A DNA stretch of 64,000 nucleotides, from assembly GCA_018873245.2 (NCBI GenBank), contig JAEMBT020000001.1, positions 6,724,220 to 6,788,219 on the forward strand, in the 5' to 3' direction. Positions within the stretch are counted from its first letter, which is position 1. Each line of letters opens with the position of its first letter. Positions 9,788 to 20,724 of this stretch are shown here, piece by piece. Both the position numbers and the translations under genes were made by a program. This DNA comes from Archegozetes longisetosus. Taxonomy: Eukaryota; Arthropoda; Arachnida; Sarcoptiformes; Trhypochthoniidae. The notes beneath the pieces are model-generated. The model did not search any database. It was not told the origin of the DNA and saw nothing but the letters and a program-made list of their open reading frames with translations.

Positions 9788-12605
9788 ATGTCACATACAA
9801 TAGAACATGAAAATAGCGTCTCTCTAAATTATGGTTCGAAAAATTCAGTTCAAGCGGGAGGTAACATAAACGTTATATATAATCAATTTGATCAAGGCCA
9901 CTCATCATATATTCCACCACGAGAAGGTCCAATCCGTTTCAAGGTTGGAAAACCCGTCGAATCATTTACTGGAAGAGAAAAAGAATTAGATGAATTACAT
10001 AAGCATTTACAAAGAAATAATGAAAAAAATAACTATACGGTGATATCACATGTAGCCTCCATTAGTGGTTTAGGTGGTATAGGAAAAAGTGAAATCGCTA
10101 AGAAATATGCTTCTCTACATAGTCAATTCTATGATGATAATGTTGTATGGATAAATGCTGAAACATATGCAAGTCTTTCAGATTCATTTCTGAGAATAGC
10201 CAGAGATTATCTAAATATTCCAACTATAAGTATAGATGGCCAACAAAAAGACATCAAATCTATTGTTCAAGATGTGTATAAGCATTTTTCGAACAAAAAG
10301 AGTTTATTTTCGATAATGCTGAAAAACTAAGAACAAGAAAAAATCAAGACGATGCGATATATGAGTTTCTACCAAGTTATCAATTAAATAACGATTACGA
10401 GCCCTACATCATAATCACTTCACGTAATAGAAACTGGGGAGAAACTATTCCAGTTATATTAATCGACACATTAACCGAAAAAGAGACCATAGAACTTATA
10501 AGAAAGCAGTTAAATATAAGTGATAAATCACAAGAAAGGGAAATACACAGATTAGCCAAAACACTGCAATGCTTTCCGCTAGCCTTACAACAAGCAGTGG
10601 CGTACATTAAGTACACGGACAAAATATTAAACAATGTTGGCAATGAGAATTTCCAAATAATTGATTATTTAGAATCTCTGAAGAAAATTCAGGGGAATTG
10701 CTTGACTTTCGTTTTCTAGAAGACAACAGTAATTGTTATACTAAAACAACATATATCACTTGGAAAATAACGCTTAACAAAATACAGCTAAACAAATATG
10801 GGCAGAAAGCTTTAAAGATTCCTGTAATTATGGCATACTTTGCTCCTGACAACATTCCTTTAAAAATATTTTTAGAAACTTTAAATAGCGATCGAAAGAA
10901 ATTAGGATCAATTATTGAAATAGCTGCACAATATTCAATGGTGACAGTTGAAAAAGGAATACTGAAAATTCATAGATTAGTACAAGAAGTGATACGTTTA
11001 AGATTAAAAGATGAAAACATGGAAAAGGAGACTGTGAGAGAGGCGCTGGATTTAATTAAAAGATCTTTGAATGAAACAAATACTGATGCATCACAATATT
11101 TGCCTCATGCAATATCTGCTTGGAATCATGCAAGCAACGTTGAAGATGAAATATTAAGAAGAGAATTGATTAAATTTTCTAGTAAGATTATTTACAAACA
11201 GATTAGAAATGCTAGATATCGAGAGTCCCATTTGTTTTCACTACGAACGTTAGAGTTGCTAAAACATGTACTGAATATAGGGAAACTATCTAAATTTAAG
11301 AAAGAGTATGATTTGCTTTTAGAACAGGATAATCGAGATAAAATTGAGATTTTAAAAGAAGTTTATGAACTAACTGCCCGTGCATTAGGAGAAGAACATT
11401 CTTCTACTTTATTGAGTAAGTTCAATTTAGCCTTATTGCTATATAGTCAAGGTAGATATGAAGAAGCATTGAGAATATATCAATTGGTCTTAAACAGTTA
11501 TGAACGTATTTTAGAAAAAGAACATGCTAATACTTTAACGACTAGGCATTGTATAGCTTCAGCGCTAGAAAATCAAGGTAGATATGACGAGGCATTAGTA
11601 ATGTATCAAAAGGTTTTAAATAGTTATGAACGCGTTTTGGGGAAAGAACATCCTGATACTTTAACGACTAGGCATTGTATAGCTTCAGTGCTAAATAATC
11701 AAGGTAAATATGACGAGGCATTGGGAATGTATCAAGGCGTTTCAATTATTCGAGAACGTGTTTTAGGAAAAGAACATACTGATACATTAACAACTAGGCA
11801 AAATATAGCTTTAGTGCTAGACAATCAAGGTAAATATGACGAGGCATTGGTAATATATCAAGAGGTTTTAAATATCTCAGAACGTGTTTTGGGGACAGAA
11901 CATCCTTCCACTTCAACGACTAGGCATTGTATAGCTTCAGTGTTAGACAATCAAGGTAGATATGACGAGGCATTGGGAATATATCAAGAGGTTTTAAATG
12001 GTTATGAACGTGTTTTGGGGAAGGAACCTCCTTCCACTTTAACGACTAGGCGTTGTATAGCTTTAGTGCTAGACAATCAAGGTAGATATGAAGAGGCATT
12101 GAGAATGTATCAAGAGGTTTCAATTATCCGAGAACGTGTTTTGGGGAAAGAGCATCCTGATACTTTAACGACTAGGCATTGTATAGCTTTGGTGCTATAC
12201 AATCAAGGTAATTATGACGAGGCATTGGGAATGTATCAAGATATTTTAAATGGTTATGAACGTGTTTTGGGGAAGGAACATCCTTCTACTTTAACGACTA
12301 GGCATTGTATAGCTTTGGTGCTAGACAATCAAGGTAGATATGAAGAGGCATTGGGAATATATCAAGAGGTTTTAAATGGTTATGAACGTGTTTTGGGGAA
12401 GGAACCTCCTTCCACTTTAACGACTAGGCGTTGTATAGCTTTAGTGCTAGACAATCAAGGTAGATATGAAGAGGCATTGGGAATGTATCAAGATATTTTA
12501 AATATCGAGGAACGCGTTTTGGGGAAAGAACATCCTGATACTTCAACGGCTGGGCATTGTATAACTCTTATGGTAAAAAATCCAGGTGAATACAATGAGA
12601 CTTAA
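9788..12605 (+). pseudogene. NLR-like STAND protein, NB-ARC plus TPR (copy A), frameshifted
   Basis: This is a STAND NTPase, a class that acts as an ATP-driven switch in immunity and cell death. The N-terminal 40 residues contain 'LNYGSKNSVQAGGNI'. The NB-ARC has Walker A 'GLGGIGKSEIA', a 'FDNAEKL' Walker B region and 'IIITSRNRNW', then an 'FPLALQQA' (GLPL-like) motif. Ten 42-residue kinesin-light-chain-type TPRs follow. Compared with copy B (57617) it lacks four bases near 10304, inside the Walker B strand, and one base near 10675. The open parts are therefore 9788-10330, a middle frame to about 10680, and 10698-12605. Without the indels the protein would be about 930 residues. Either the gene is dead or the assembly has errors at these two points. 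Kinesin light chain itself is excluded by the NB-ARC. Confidence 0.82.
11394..12570 (+). repeat. 126-bp tandem repeat array encoding TPRs
   Basis: Ten units of 126 bp (42 codons) follow the pattern 'NQGRYDEALGIYQ...RVLGKEHPDTLTTR'. The unit with Pro-Pro in place of His-Pro ('GKEPPSTLTTRRCIALVL') occurs twice, near 12015 and 12393. These lie exactly 378 bp, or three units, apart and are almost identical, which implies a recent three-unit duplication. All unit lengths preserve the frame. Confidence 0.85.
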
Positions 12606-13400
12606 GAATTTTTCAGGAAAATTTTCAACTACGACAGCTTATTTTAAGGCAAATCATTCTCATACTTAAAACACTAAAATTGTATAGACTCTGTCAAATT
12701 TAAAAGACCAATTGTAGCATTATTTAAGCTCTTTAAATTATGTTACAAAATTTTCAACTCTTAATTTTGTTGTATTAGACTTCATTACAATTATCCTACT
12801 TTAAAATTAACCTTAGACTTTGTAAAATTTTGATAAAATTTAAATTCTATCATATTTTATCTATTACACTTTCGTATTTTTCAGTATTTAATATGTCATA
12901 CTTTATTCACCCTATTAATAGAATAGAGTCTTAAGTTTTTTGTTTTTAAAATAATGTACATTTGTTTAGAATTTTTATTATAACCGATTTCTATTTGTTA
13001 GAGGTATATGAAAAAAGTATAACAGTGAATCTGAGATTTTAGAAAATGATTTAATAAATTGTAACAATACTTAACATATATTTGGGCTAAAGTTTGTAGA
13101 CAAATTAACAAAATCTCATTCAATATAATCTTATTTTTCACTCATAAAGTTGTGATTACTCAAGAAAAAACTATTTCATTAATACCAGACCTAAACGTTT
13201 ATAAATTAATCAAATAACAATTTATTTTAATATCTCATTTATTACAGAAACTTGAGGAATGAAGTCCTATTTCAAATGTACTAAAGTTTATAAATCAGAA
13301 ATAATTTATTTCAAATGCTGAAGCATCCTCACTAATTGATTTCGAAATTCCTTCAATCTTATTCTATCAGAAACAAAATGTACTAATAAATGTGTGTTTT
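12606..13400. other. 3' flank of NLR-like copy A, no feature seen
   Basis: AT-rich sequence with no credible ORF. It may contain the 3'UTR of copy A. No clear polyadenylation signal could be singled out among the many AT-rich words. Confidence 0.4.
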
Positions 13401-13422
13401 GAGAGAGAGAGAGAGAGAGAGA
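13401..13422. repeat. (GA)11 microsatellite
   Basis: A perfect dinucleotide run of 22 bases. It sits just left of the inverted-repeat element at 13441. Confidence 0.9.
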
Positions 13423-13440
13423 TTTTGAAATACTTGACGC

Positions 13441-14290
13441 AGAGTCAAATGTAGCTCTTTTGACTCTATTTGGGGTTATCATATATGAAGCGGGGACCTG
13501 AGAGCAACTTTGTCAAAACAGACTCATTTACTTTTAGCTTTTACAACGACCCCTAATCTTTGACCCTTATTGACTCCCATTGACTCCCATTGACTCCCAT
13601 TGACTCCTATTGACTCCTATTGACTCCTATTGACTCCCATTGATTACCGTTGATCTCTAAAAATTGCACTAACTTTGAGTTTTGTATCTAAAGATAAGAA
13701 ATATACTACCTCCGTTTACTAATTTCCTCTATATAATCCATTGAACCTTTAACATATACGACACCTGTAACACCTGTAGCATACTTGTTTAGATTTCACC
13801 ACCAGTAGTGCCAATAGCACCAGAACCATCACACCACAAGCACTATCATTATCATCACTATTATCACGACATTGTCATTCTCTTTAATTTTATAATAATA
13901 TTTTTTATTTACTTAATATTAATATTATTAGTTATTAATTATTATAATTGATAATATTAATAATATCAATATTAAATAAACAATAGATAAAATAATATTA
14001 TTATTATTATTACTTTGCCTATTTTTAACCATGGATCTAATCTTCATATTTTATATTTTAAAATATAAATATTTTTAAATAATTGATAACACGTATATTT
14101 GAATGTGGATACGATAAGGGGGCATTAATAAACAAATGACTCCATAAGGAGTCAATAGTTCATAATGAGTCAATGAGATCCCCGCTTCATATATGATAAC
14201 CCTATTTGGAGTCAAAAGAGCTATATATGGCTCTTTTGACTCCAAATAAAGTCAAAAGAGTTGTATGTGTCCCTATTTTGACTCCATAAT
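13441..14290. mobile_element. Inverted-repeat MITE with 'gagtcaaaagagc' ends
   Basis: Left (13441-13500) and right (about 14165-14240) arms are inverted copies that share 'gctcttttgact', 'ttatcatatatgaagcggg' and 'ctatttgg'. On the right the 'cttttgactccaaata' module is repeated outward to about 14290, so the true end is unclear. The interior holds a 10-bp tandem array and an AT-only stretch. No coding capacity and no recognised target duplication. Confidence 0.65.
13567..13648. repeat. 10-bp tandem repeat, 'ttgactccca' family
   Basis: About eight near-identical decamers (ttgactccca or ttgactccta) lie inside the MITE. The same 'gactcc' word builds the MITE ends, so the array may have grown from end sequence. 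Confidence 0.85.
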
Positions 14291-14860
14291 TATGAAATGA
14301 TAAAAAATGCTCTAAATTTTAACACAAAATATTTTTAATGAAAAAAAATGAAATAAATTAATATAATCAAAATGTTTTGATGATTGAAATATGAAAACTT
14401 AAATTCGGATCAAATAGATTTTTTCTCTATAATATAAATTTAGAACTATAAAGCTCGAATTGAAATAAAATTAGTAAAATTATAGTTTAAAGATGCAGAA
14501 TAAATACAGAAATTATAGAAAAAAATTGGTCAAACTACGCTTTATGGCCAGGGCCTGAACAGGAGGTCTTAGGGACTCAACTAAGGTATCATTGTATTCA
14601 GCTCATCGACTTATATAAAGAGGAGGGGTCAGAAGCTACTCCCACTTTCTTAACCACGCCCCTGGAGTCTTAAACCTTGGTTTTTCGAAGAATTTTTTCA
14701 GTTTAAACTGAATTTAGTTCCCCCCTAAGGGTATTTAGCCCTCTCACCATGTTTGTCTAACAACAGCTAAAGCAAGGGGCTATCAATATAACACTTTTAT
14801 TGATAAATGGGACTCAATAAGGGCAGATACTTTTGATGATCGATCCTAATAGTACTCAGT
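14291..14860. other. Intergenic, possible truncated element end
   Basis: No gene is seen. From 14527 the sequence 'ggtcaaactacgctttatgg' and 'ttaaccacgcccctggagtc' resembles the subterminal composition of the Merlin-type elements at 657 and 4356. It may be one end of such an element cut off by the palindrome at 14861. This is a weak suggestion. Confidence 0.3.
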
Positions 14861-15479
14861 GTGCAGAGTCAAATAATATATCACATGAAATGTTTTATCC
14901 ATATATTACGACAAAAAATTGATTTGACCCGAATCTGGCTACTTCTGATTAACTCTCGACGGGAGTGGCTGAACCCACCAAGTGATATATCATTGGACTC
15001 AGGATATAGAACTTAGCATTTTGATACTTCGCTTGATCAAGTATCACAAGTAAATCTCGATATACCCATCTTTATTTGGTTTAGTACCTCGTAATAGATA
15101 AACCTGGATTTCTCGAGTCGTAACCAAAAAAAACCTGATTAAAACTAAGAGAAAATAAGTCAGGTCGCGAAGCTACTTAACTTATTCTCCCTTAGTTTTA
15201 ATCAGGTTTTTTTTGGTTACGACTCGAGAAATCCAGGTTTATCTATTACGAGGTACTAAACCAAATAAAGATGGGTATATCGAGATTTACTTGTGATACT
15301 TGATCAAGCGAAGTATCAAAATGCTAAGTTCTATATCCTGAGTCCAATGATATATCACTTGGTGGGTTCAGCCACTCCCGTCGAGAGTTAATCAGAAGTA
15401 GCCAGATTCGGGTCAAATCAATTTTTTGTCGTAATATATGGATAAAACATTTCATGTGATATATTATTTGACTCTGCAC
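14861..15479. mobile_element. Palindromic element A, copy 1
   Basis: A near-perfect palindrome of 619 bp with ends 'gtgcagagtcaaataatata' and its complement, centred near 15166 on a short loop around 'caggtcgcgaagctac'. Homology to copy 2 (17461-18080) is nearly complete. They differ by a single T in one homopolymer. No coding capacity. Confidence 0.85.
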
Positions 15480-15729
15480 ATGAAGCTTTGAATCCCCTTT
15501 CAATGTTTTTGATGCAGTATATGACAAAATATTAAATGAAATTAATTTAAGCTGTTATCATATCGAACGTTGGTCATGAATATATAGCACTTTACATTAA
15601 TGAATAATACTGTATTATTAATACATTATCAACTTTGTATTATTTGTGCAGACATGGGCTAAGGTTACAAACTTATTTTGATGAATACGACTTATCTGCT
15701 ATCTATTAGTTCAACAAGATTTACTAATA

Positions 15730-15870
15730 CACTAAAACCTTTCTTAGTTGGGCTTGCAGTTAAGTAGTTTTTTAGCAACAATAAAAAATAAGCCATCATT
15801 TTCTATGGACTTGTTAAGTCTGTTTTTAAAAATCACTTAACTGCAAGCCCAAGTTAGACAGGTCTTAGTA
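15730..15870. mobile_element. Small TA-flanked MITE C inside spacer S
   Basis: Inverted ends 'actaaaacct..tct' and 'aga.aggtcttagta' enclose two opposed copies of 'cttgcagttaagt', with TA at both borders. It is absent from the paralogous host segment near 35620, where the sequence reads straight through. Length is 141 bp. The same MITE recurs with every copy of S (about 17069-17210 inverted and 18330-18471). Confidence 0.72.
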
Positions 15871-16012
15871 TATATAGATCAGGGTCTAAAGATCTAATCT
15901 ATACAAAACCGCAGCTTGCGGGTCACATGCGGCATATCAAGCTAAGATTTTCTTGATTATTCAGCTTGTTTGATCAGATGAAGTTGAACCGTTCCATTAG
16001 TTTTAGGATGTA

Positions 16013-16927
16013 AGGTATTTAATTGAAAATCCGGAATTTAATAATAACGTAATTAATTGTAAAATGGAACGATTTTAACGGGATTCGAATCAGTGGCCAA
16101 ATAGAGTAACATTAAGTAAACAATAATTCCAAATATCAAAAGTTTATCTCTTGTGGTATTAGAGATGTCGGCCTCTAAAGAGTTAGATCTCAGTAAAAGG
16201 TTTGGCGTTTTAATAGCCAGAAATCCAGATATGAATAGAGCTGAAATGGTAAAGCATTTCGTCAAAGAAGGAGTTCCGAAAGGTTCTGCATACGATATAT
16301 ACCATAGAATAATGAGTGGTAAAAGTGTTGATCGGAAACCTGGATCAGGTCTGTACAGAGCTGTTGACCAGAAAACTAAAGACAAGATTATTGAGTTTGC
16401 CATCAATGAAGTGGGACTAAGTAATAGGCGCTTAACACGTTTCCGTCTTTTCACTCCTGCCTCCAGAAGAATATCCTTAGCTTTTTGCGGACAGGCTCCA
16501 TATTTGCGGCCAATCAGACTATAACTTAGTCCATTGACGGCAAACTCAATAATCTTGTCTTTAGTTTTCTGGTCAACAGCTCTGTACAGACCTGATCCAG
16601 GTTTCCGATCAACACTTTTACCACACATTATTCTATGGTATATATCATATGCAGTACTTTTTGGAACTCCTTCTTTGACGAAATGCTTTAACATTTCAGC
16701 TCTATTCATATCTGGATTTCTGGCTATTAAAACGCCAAACCTTTTACTGAGATCTAACTCTTTAGAGGCCGACATCTCTAATACCACAAGAGATAAACTT
16801 TTGATATTTGGAATTATTGTTTACTTAATGTTACTCTATTTGGCCACTGATTCGAATCCCGTTAAAATCGTTCCATTTTACAATTAATTACGTTATTATT
16901 AAATTCCGGATTTTCAATTAAATACCT
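16013..16927. mobile_element. Palindromic Tc1/mariner-type element D, copy 1
   Basis: The element is TA-flanked (16011-16012 and 16928-16929) with ends 'aggtatttaattgaaaatcc' and its complement. The arms of about 400 bp each encode the same transposase N-terminal domain, head to head, around an asymmetric loop of about 100 bp. The empty site is visible in the paralogous sequence near 35752 ('ggatgtagtttc'), which confirms TA as the target. Copy 2 (18614-19528) is inverted in its loop relative to this one. Confidence 0.82.
16410..16775 (-). CDS. Orphan Tc1/mariner transposase DNA-binding domain (element D copy 1)
   Basis: From the ATG at 16775 the minus strand encodes about 122 residues: 'MSASKELDLSKRFG', 'HFVKEGVPKSTAYDIYHRI', 'DRKPGSG', and 'GLSYSLIGRKYGACPQKAKD' with 'KRRKRVKRL' at the end. 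Two helix-turn-helix motifs followed by a basic stretch are the usual N-terminal half of Tc1/mariner/pogo transposases. No DDE domain follows, because the frame runs into the opposite arm. The plus-strand arm (ATG at 16165) encodes a shorter copy, identical over about 90 residues. A free DNA-binding domain could act as a repressor, but expression is unproven. Confidence 0.6.
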
Positions 16928-16929
16928 TA

Positions 16930-17460
16930 CATCCTAAAACTAATGGAACGGTTCAACTTCATCTGATCAAACAAGCTGAATAATCAAGAAAATCTTAGCT
17001 TGATATGCCGCATGTGACCCGCAAGCTGCGGTTTTGTATAGATTAGATCTTTAGACCCTGATCTATATATACTAAGACCTGTCTAACTTGGGCTTGCAGT
17101 TAAGTGATTTTTAAAAACAGACTTAACAAGTCCATAGAAAATGATGGCTTATTTTTTATTGTTGCTAAAAAACTACTTAACTGCAAGCCCAACTAAGAAA
17201 GGTTTTAGTGTATTAGTAAATCTTGTTGAACTAATAGATAGCAGATAAGTCGTATTCATCAAAATAAGTTTGTAACCTTAGCCCATGTCTGCACAAATAA
17301 TACAAAGTTGATAATGTATTAATAATACAGTATTATTCATTAATGTAAAGTGCTATATATTCATGACCAACGTTCGATATGATAACAGCTTAAATTAATT
17401 TCATTTAATATTTTGTCATATACTGCATCAAAAACATTGAAAGGGGATTCAAAGCTTCAT
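16930..17460. repeat. Spacer S, inverted copy
   Basis: This is the reverse complement of 15481-16010, including MITE C, with no difference I could see. It joins D copy 1 to A copy 2. Confidence 0.85.
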
Positions 17461-18080
17461 GTGCAGAGTCAAATAATATATCACATGAAATGTTTTATCC
17501 ATATATTACGACAAAAAATTGATTTGACCCGAATCTGGCTACTTCTGATTAACTCTCGACGGGAGTGGCTGAACCCACCAAGTGATATATCATTGGACTC
17601 AGGATATAGAACTTAGCATTTTGATACTTCGCTTGATCAAGTATCACAAGTAAATCTCGATATACCCATCTTTATTTGGTTTAGTACCTCGTAATAGATA
17701 AACCTGGATTTCTCGAGTCGTAACCAAAAAAAACCTGATTAAAACTAAGAGAAAATAAGTCAGGTCGCGAAGCTACTTAACTTATTCTCCCTTAGTTTTA
17801 ATCAGGTTTTTTTTGGTTACGACTCGAGAAATCCAGGTTTATCTATTACGAGGTACTAAACCAAATAAAGATGGGTATATCGAGATTTACTTGTGATACT
17901 TGATCAAGCGAAGTATCAAAATGCTAAGTTCTATATCCTGAGTCCAATGATATATCACTTGGTGGGTTCAGCCACTCCCGTCGAGAGTTAATCAGAAGTA
18001 GCCAGATTCGGGTCAAATCAATTTTTTTGTCGTAATATATGGATAAAACATTTCATGTGATATATTATTTGACTCTGCAC
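17461..18080. mobile_element. Palindromic element A, copy 2
   Basis: Same as 14861-15479 except for one extra T in the run near 18022. Both flanks are spacer S, on the left inverted and on the right direct. Copy 1 instead has unrelated sequence on its left. Confidence 0.85.
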
Positions 18081-18613
18081 ATGAAGCTTTGAATCCCCTT
18101 TCAATGTTTTTGATGCAGTATATGACAAAATATTAAATGAAATTAATTTAAGCTGTTATCATATCGAACGTTGGTCATGAATATATAGCACTTTACATTA
18201 ATGAATAATACTGTATTATTAATACATTATCAACTTTGTATTATTTGTGCAGACATGGGCTAAGGTTACAAACTTATTTTGATGAATACGACTTATCTGC
18301 TATCTATTAGTTCAACAAGATTTACTAATACACTAAAACCTTTCTTAGTTGGGCTTGCAGTTAAGTAGTTTTTTAGCAACAATAAAAAATAAGCCATCAT
18401 TTTCTATGGACTTGTTAAGTCTGTTTTTAAAAATCACTTAACTGCAAGCCCAAGTTAGACAGGTCTTAGTATATATAGATCAGGGTCTAAAGATCTAATC
18501 TATACAAAACCGCAGCTTGCGGGTCACATGCGGCATATCAAGCTAAGATTTTCTTGATTATTCAGCTTGTTTGATCAGATGAAGTTGAACCGTTCCATTA
18601 GTTTTAGGATGTA

Positions 18614-19528
18614 AGGTATTTAATTGAAAATCCGGAATTTAATAATAACGTAATTAATTGTAAAATGGAACTGTTTTAACGGGATTCGAATCAGTGGCCA
18701 AATAGAGTAACATTAAGTAAACAATAATTCCAAATATCAAAAGTTTATCTCTTGTGGTATTAGAGATGTCGGCCTCTAAAGAGTTAGATCTCAGTAAAAG
18801 GTTTGGCGTTTTAATAGCCAGAAATCCAGATATGAATAGAGCTGAAATGTTAAAGCATTTCGTCAAAGAAGGAGTTCCAAAAAGTACTGCATATGATATA
18901 TACCATAGAATAATGTGTGGTAAAAGTGTTGATCGGAAACCTGGATCAGGTCTGTACAGAGCTGTTGACCAGAAAACTAAAGACAAGATTATTGAGTTTG
19001 CCGTCAATGGACTAAGTTATAGTCTGATTGGCCGCAAATATGGAGCCTGTCCGCAAAAAGCTAAGGATATTCTTCTGGAGGCAGGAGTGAAAAGACGGAA
19101 ACGTGTTAAGCGCCTATTACTTAGTCCCACTTCATTGATGGCAAACTCAATAATCTTGTCTTTAGTTTTCTGGTCAACAGCTCTGTACAGACCTGATCCA
19201 GGTTTCCGATCAACACTTTTACCACTCATTATTCTATGGTATATATCGTATGCAGAACCTTTCGGAACTCCTTCTTTGACGAAATGCTTTACCATTTCAG
19301 CTCTATTCATATCTGGATTTCTGGCTATTAAAACGCCAAACCTTTTACTGAAATCTAACTCTTTAGAGGCCGACATCTCTAATACCACAAGAGATAAACT
19401 TTTGATATTTGGAATTATTGTTTACTTAATGTTACTCTATTTGGCCACTGATTCGAATCCCGTTAAAATCGTTCCATTTTACAATTAATTACGTTATTAT
19501 TAAATTCCGGATTTTCAATTAAACACTT
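18614..19528. mobile_element. Palindromic Tc1/mariner-type element D, copy 2
   Basis: TA lies at 18612-18613 and 19529-19530. The right border returns to the host sequence 'gtttcttcaattcaa', which is also found at 35757, so this D copy is in its original place. A base change at 18671 ('ggaactgtttt' instead of 'ggaacgatttt') separates it from copy 1. Confidence 0.82.
18766..19140 (+). CDS. Orphan Tc1/mariner transposase DNA-binding domain (element D copy 2)
   Basis: The ATG at 18766 opens the same N-terminal domain of about 123 residues as in copy 1, here on the plus strand. Beyond 19140 the frame reads antisense through the inverted arm and is not meaningful protein. The minus-strand arm (ATG at 19376) repeats the first 90 residues. 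The catalytic half is missing. Confidence 0.58.
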
Positions 19529-19530
19529 TA

Positions 19531-20636
19531 GTTTCTTCAATTCAATGCTTATTAAAATGGAATTAATCGAAATATAGGAAAAATAAATCTCTGGTGGTTG
19601 TAATTTTAAAGAAATTCATTCTTTGAATATAAAATCTACCCTTATGTAGGAATCATAAGCCTTTCTCGAGTCTCAAGTCAACTTCCCATAGAAGCTTGAG
19701 TGAGTTTAGCTTTCTTAATCGTAATTCACACTTCACTTCAAGAAAAAAGTTGTTGGTTCAACTCTGGCCTGCAAGTACATTATCTCCATTAAATATGGTA
19801 TACTAACCGATAAAGTCTGAGGAGCCCTATTATTGATAAATGCAAACATTGAAGTCTAAAAAATATTTTTGATTTAAAGAAATGGTAAGCAATTAAGTCA
19901 TACAGAAGAATAACAAATGCTTCATAAAACTTTCATTAAAAATGAAGGCGTTAATCGAAGGCCTTTGTTCTCGATAAAAAAAATACATAAAGGCCTCTTC
20001 TAATATACGGGTTTTTCTCGTGATAAATAAAATCATTAGTAATATAATCCTCGATTTATCAAAAATAGTTATTACAAAATATTTCTCAAACTAATGATTC
20101 ATTGATAAAATTCTGTCTTCAAAAAGCTTAATTTTTTCACTTGTTATAAGTTGAATGATAAACAAATTACACTTTGCATAAATTTTATTTCATGAAAAAA
20201 TGAAAAAAATCTACTCAAAACAGAAATCGTTACGAAAATTAACTTTTAATGAATAGTTCAAATACAATCAAAAATCTGTTAAAATTTTACAATTGATTTC
20301 AGTTAGTCTCTCACCTAAACTTCCTCTTTTGAATGATATTACTGCCTTTTGATTAGATTTCTCAAACATTTCATGCAAAAAATGTTCATTATTATGAAAA
20401 GTTTGAAATAAGCGTTTGTAATAAGTTGATTGTAGTGAGTAAATTTCAATCCTATAGATTTAAAGATTTTTTAAACTTCTTTATAAGCCTTTTAAATTCA
20501 GAAAGCCTTCCAAGAGGCCACTCTTCAAAGACTAACGCTTTCAAATGCTTAACATAATTAATGAACAACTCTGTATTAGTCAATCAAATGAAGGCCAAGT
20601 CTACATACTATCTCTTTATTGATTCAAATTTTATCA
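19531..20636. repeat. SULT 5' flank, paralogous to 35755-36240
   Basis: No gene. The first 500 bases align with the flank at 35755-36120 through 'gtttcttcaattcaa', 'ggaaaaataaat', 'gtaattttaaagaaat', 'gggaatcataagcctttctc' and 'aagttgttggttyaact'. The rest is AT-rich and unremarkable. This places the region in the duplicated SULT unit. Confidence 0.6.
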
Positions 20637-20676
20637 TTATCTACAAGTTTTAGGCGAAGGTCGCACTAATCAGTTC
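20637..20676 (+). promoter_or_regulatory. SULT1 core promoter with TCAGTT initiator
   Basis: A degenerate TATA-like stretch near 20637 is followed by the initiator 'TCAGTTC' at 20670. The module 'caagttttaggcgaaggtcg' between them is conserved in SULT3 and SULT4, which have clear TATA boxes. The predicted transcription start at 20672 leaves a 5'UTR of about 53 nt to the ATG at 20725. Confidence 0.5.
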
Positions 20677-20724
20677 TTATGAATAAAGTGGATTAGATCG
20701 ACCTAAATGCACGTAGTTTCAAAA

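Larger units (their letters stand above)
14861..19528. repeat. Alternating inverted array A-S-D-S'-A-S-D
   Basis: The order is palindrome A (14861-15479), spacer S (15481-16010), palindromic element D (16013-16927), S inverted (16930-17460), A (17461-18080), S (18081-18611) and D (18614-19528), then unique DNA. Palindrome centres lie about 1.3 kb apart. S is host DNA, because a diverged uninterrupted version occurs at about 35380-35752. The copies look more than 99 percent identical by eye. Either a rearrangement at the palindromes or an assembly path that bounced between self-complementary nodes would produce exactly this order. Confidence 0.85.

Noticed and set aside
10300..10312. An intron explaining the frame change in NLR-like copy A.
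   Set aside because: Copy B has four extra bases there. The change is a small deletion, with no room for splice sites.
9788..12605. Kinesin light chain gene.
   Set aside because: The TPRs are KLC-type, but an NB-ARC NTPase domain precedes them and the KLC coiled coil is absent.
16534..16887. 117-residue ORF with apparent hydrophobic segments.
   Set aside because: It is the antisense of the inverted transposase arm. The same holds for 18654-19007.
14861..19528. Hairpin-replicating (parvovirus-like) concatemer as explanation of the palindrome array.
   Set aside because: No Rep or capsid coding sequence. The coding part is a transposase DNA-binding domain and the spacer is host DNA seen elsewhere in the window.
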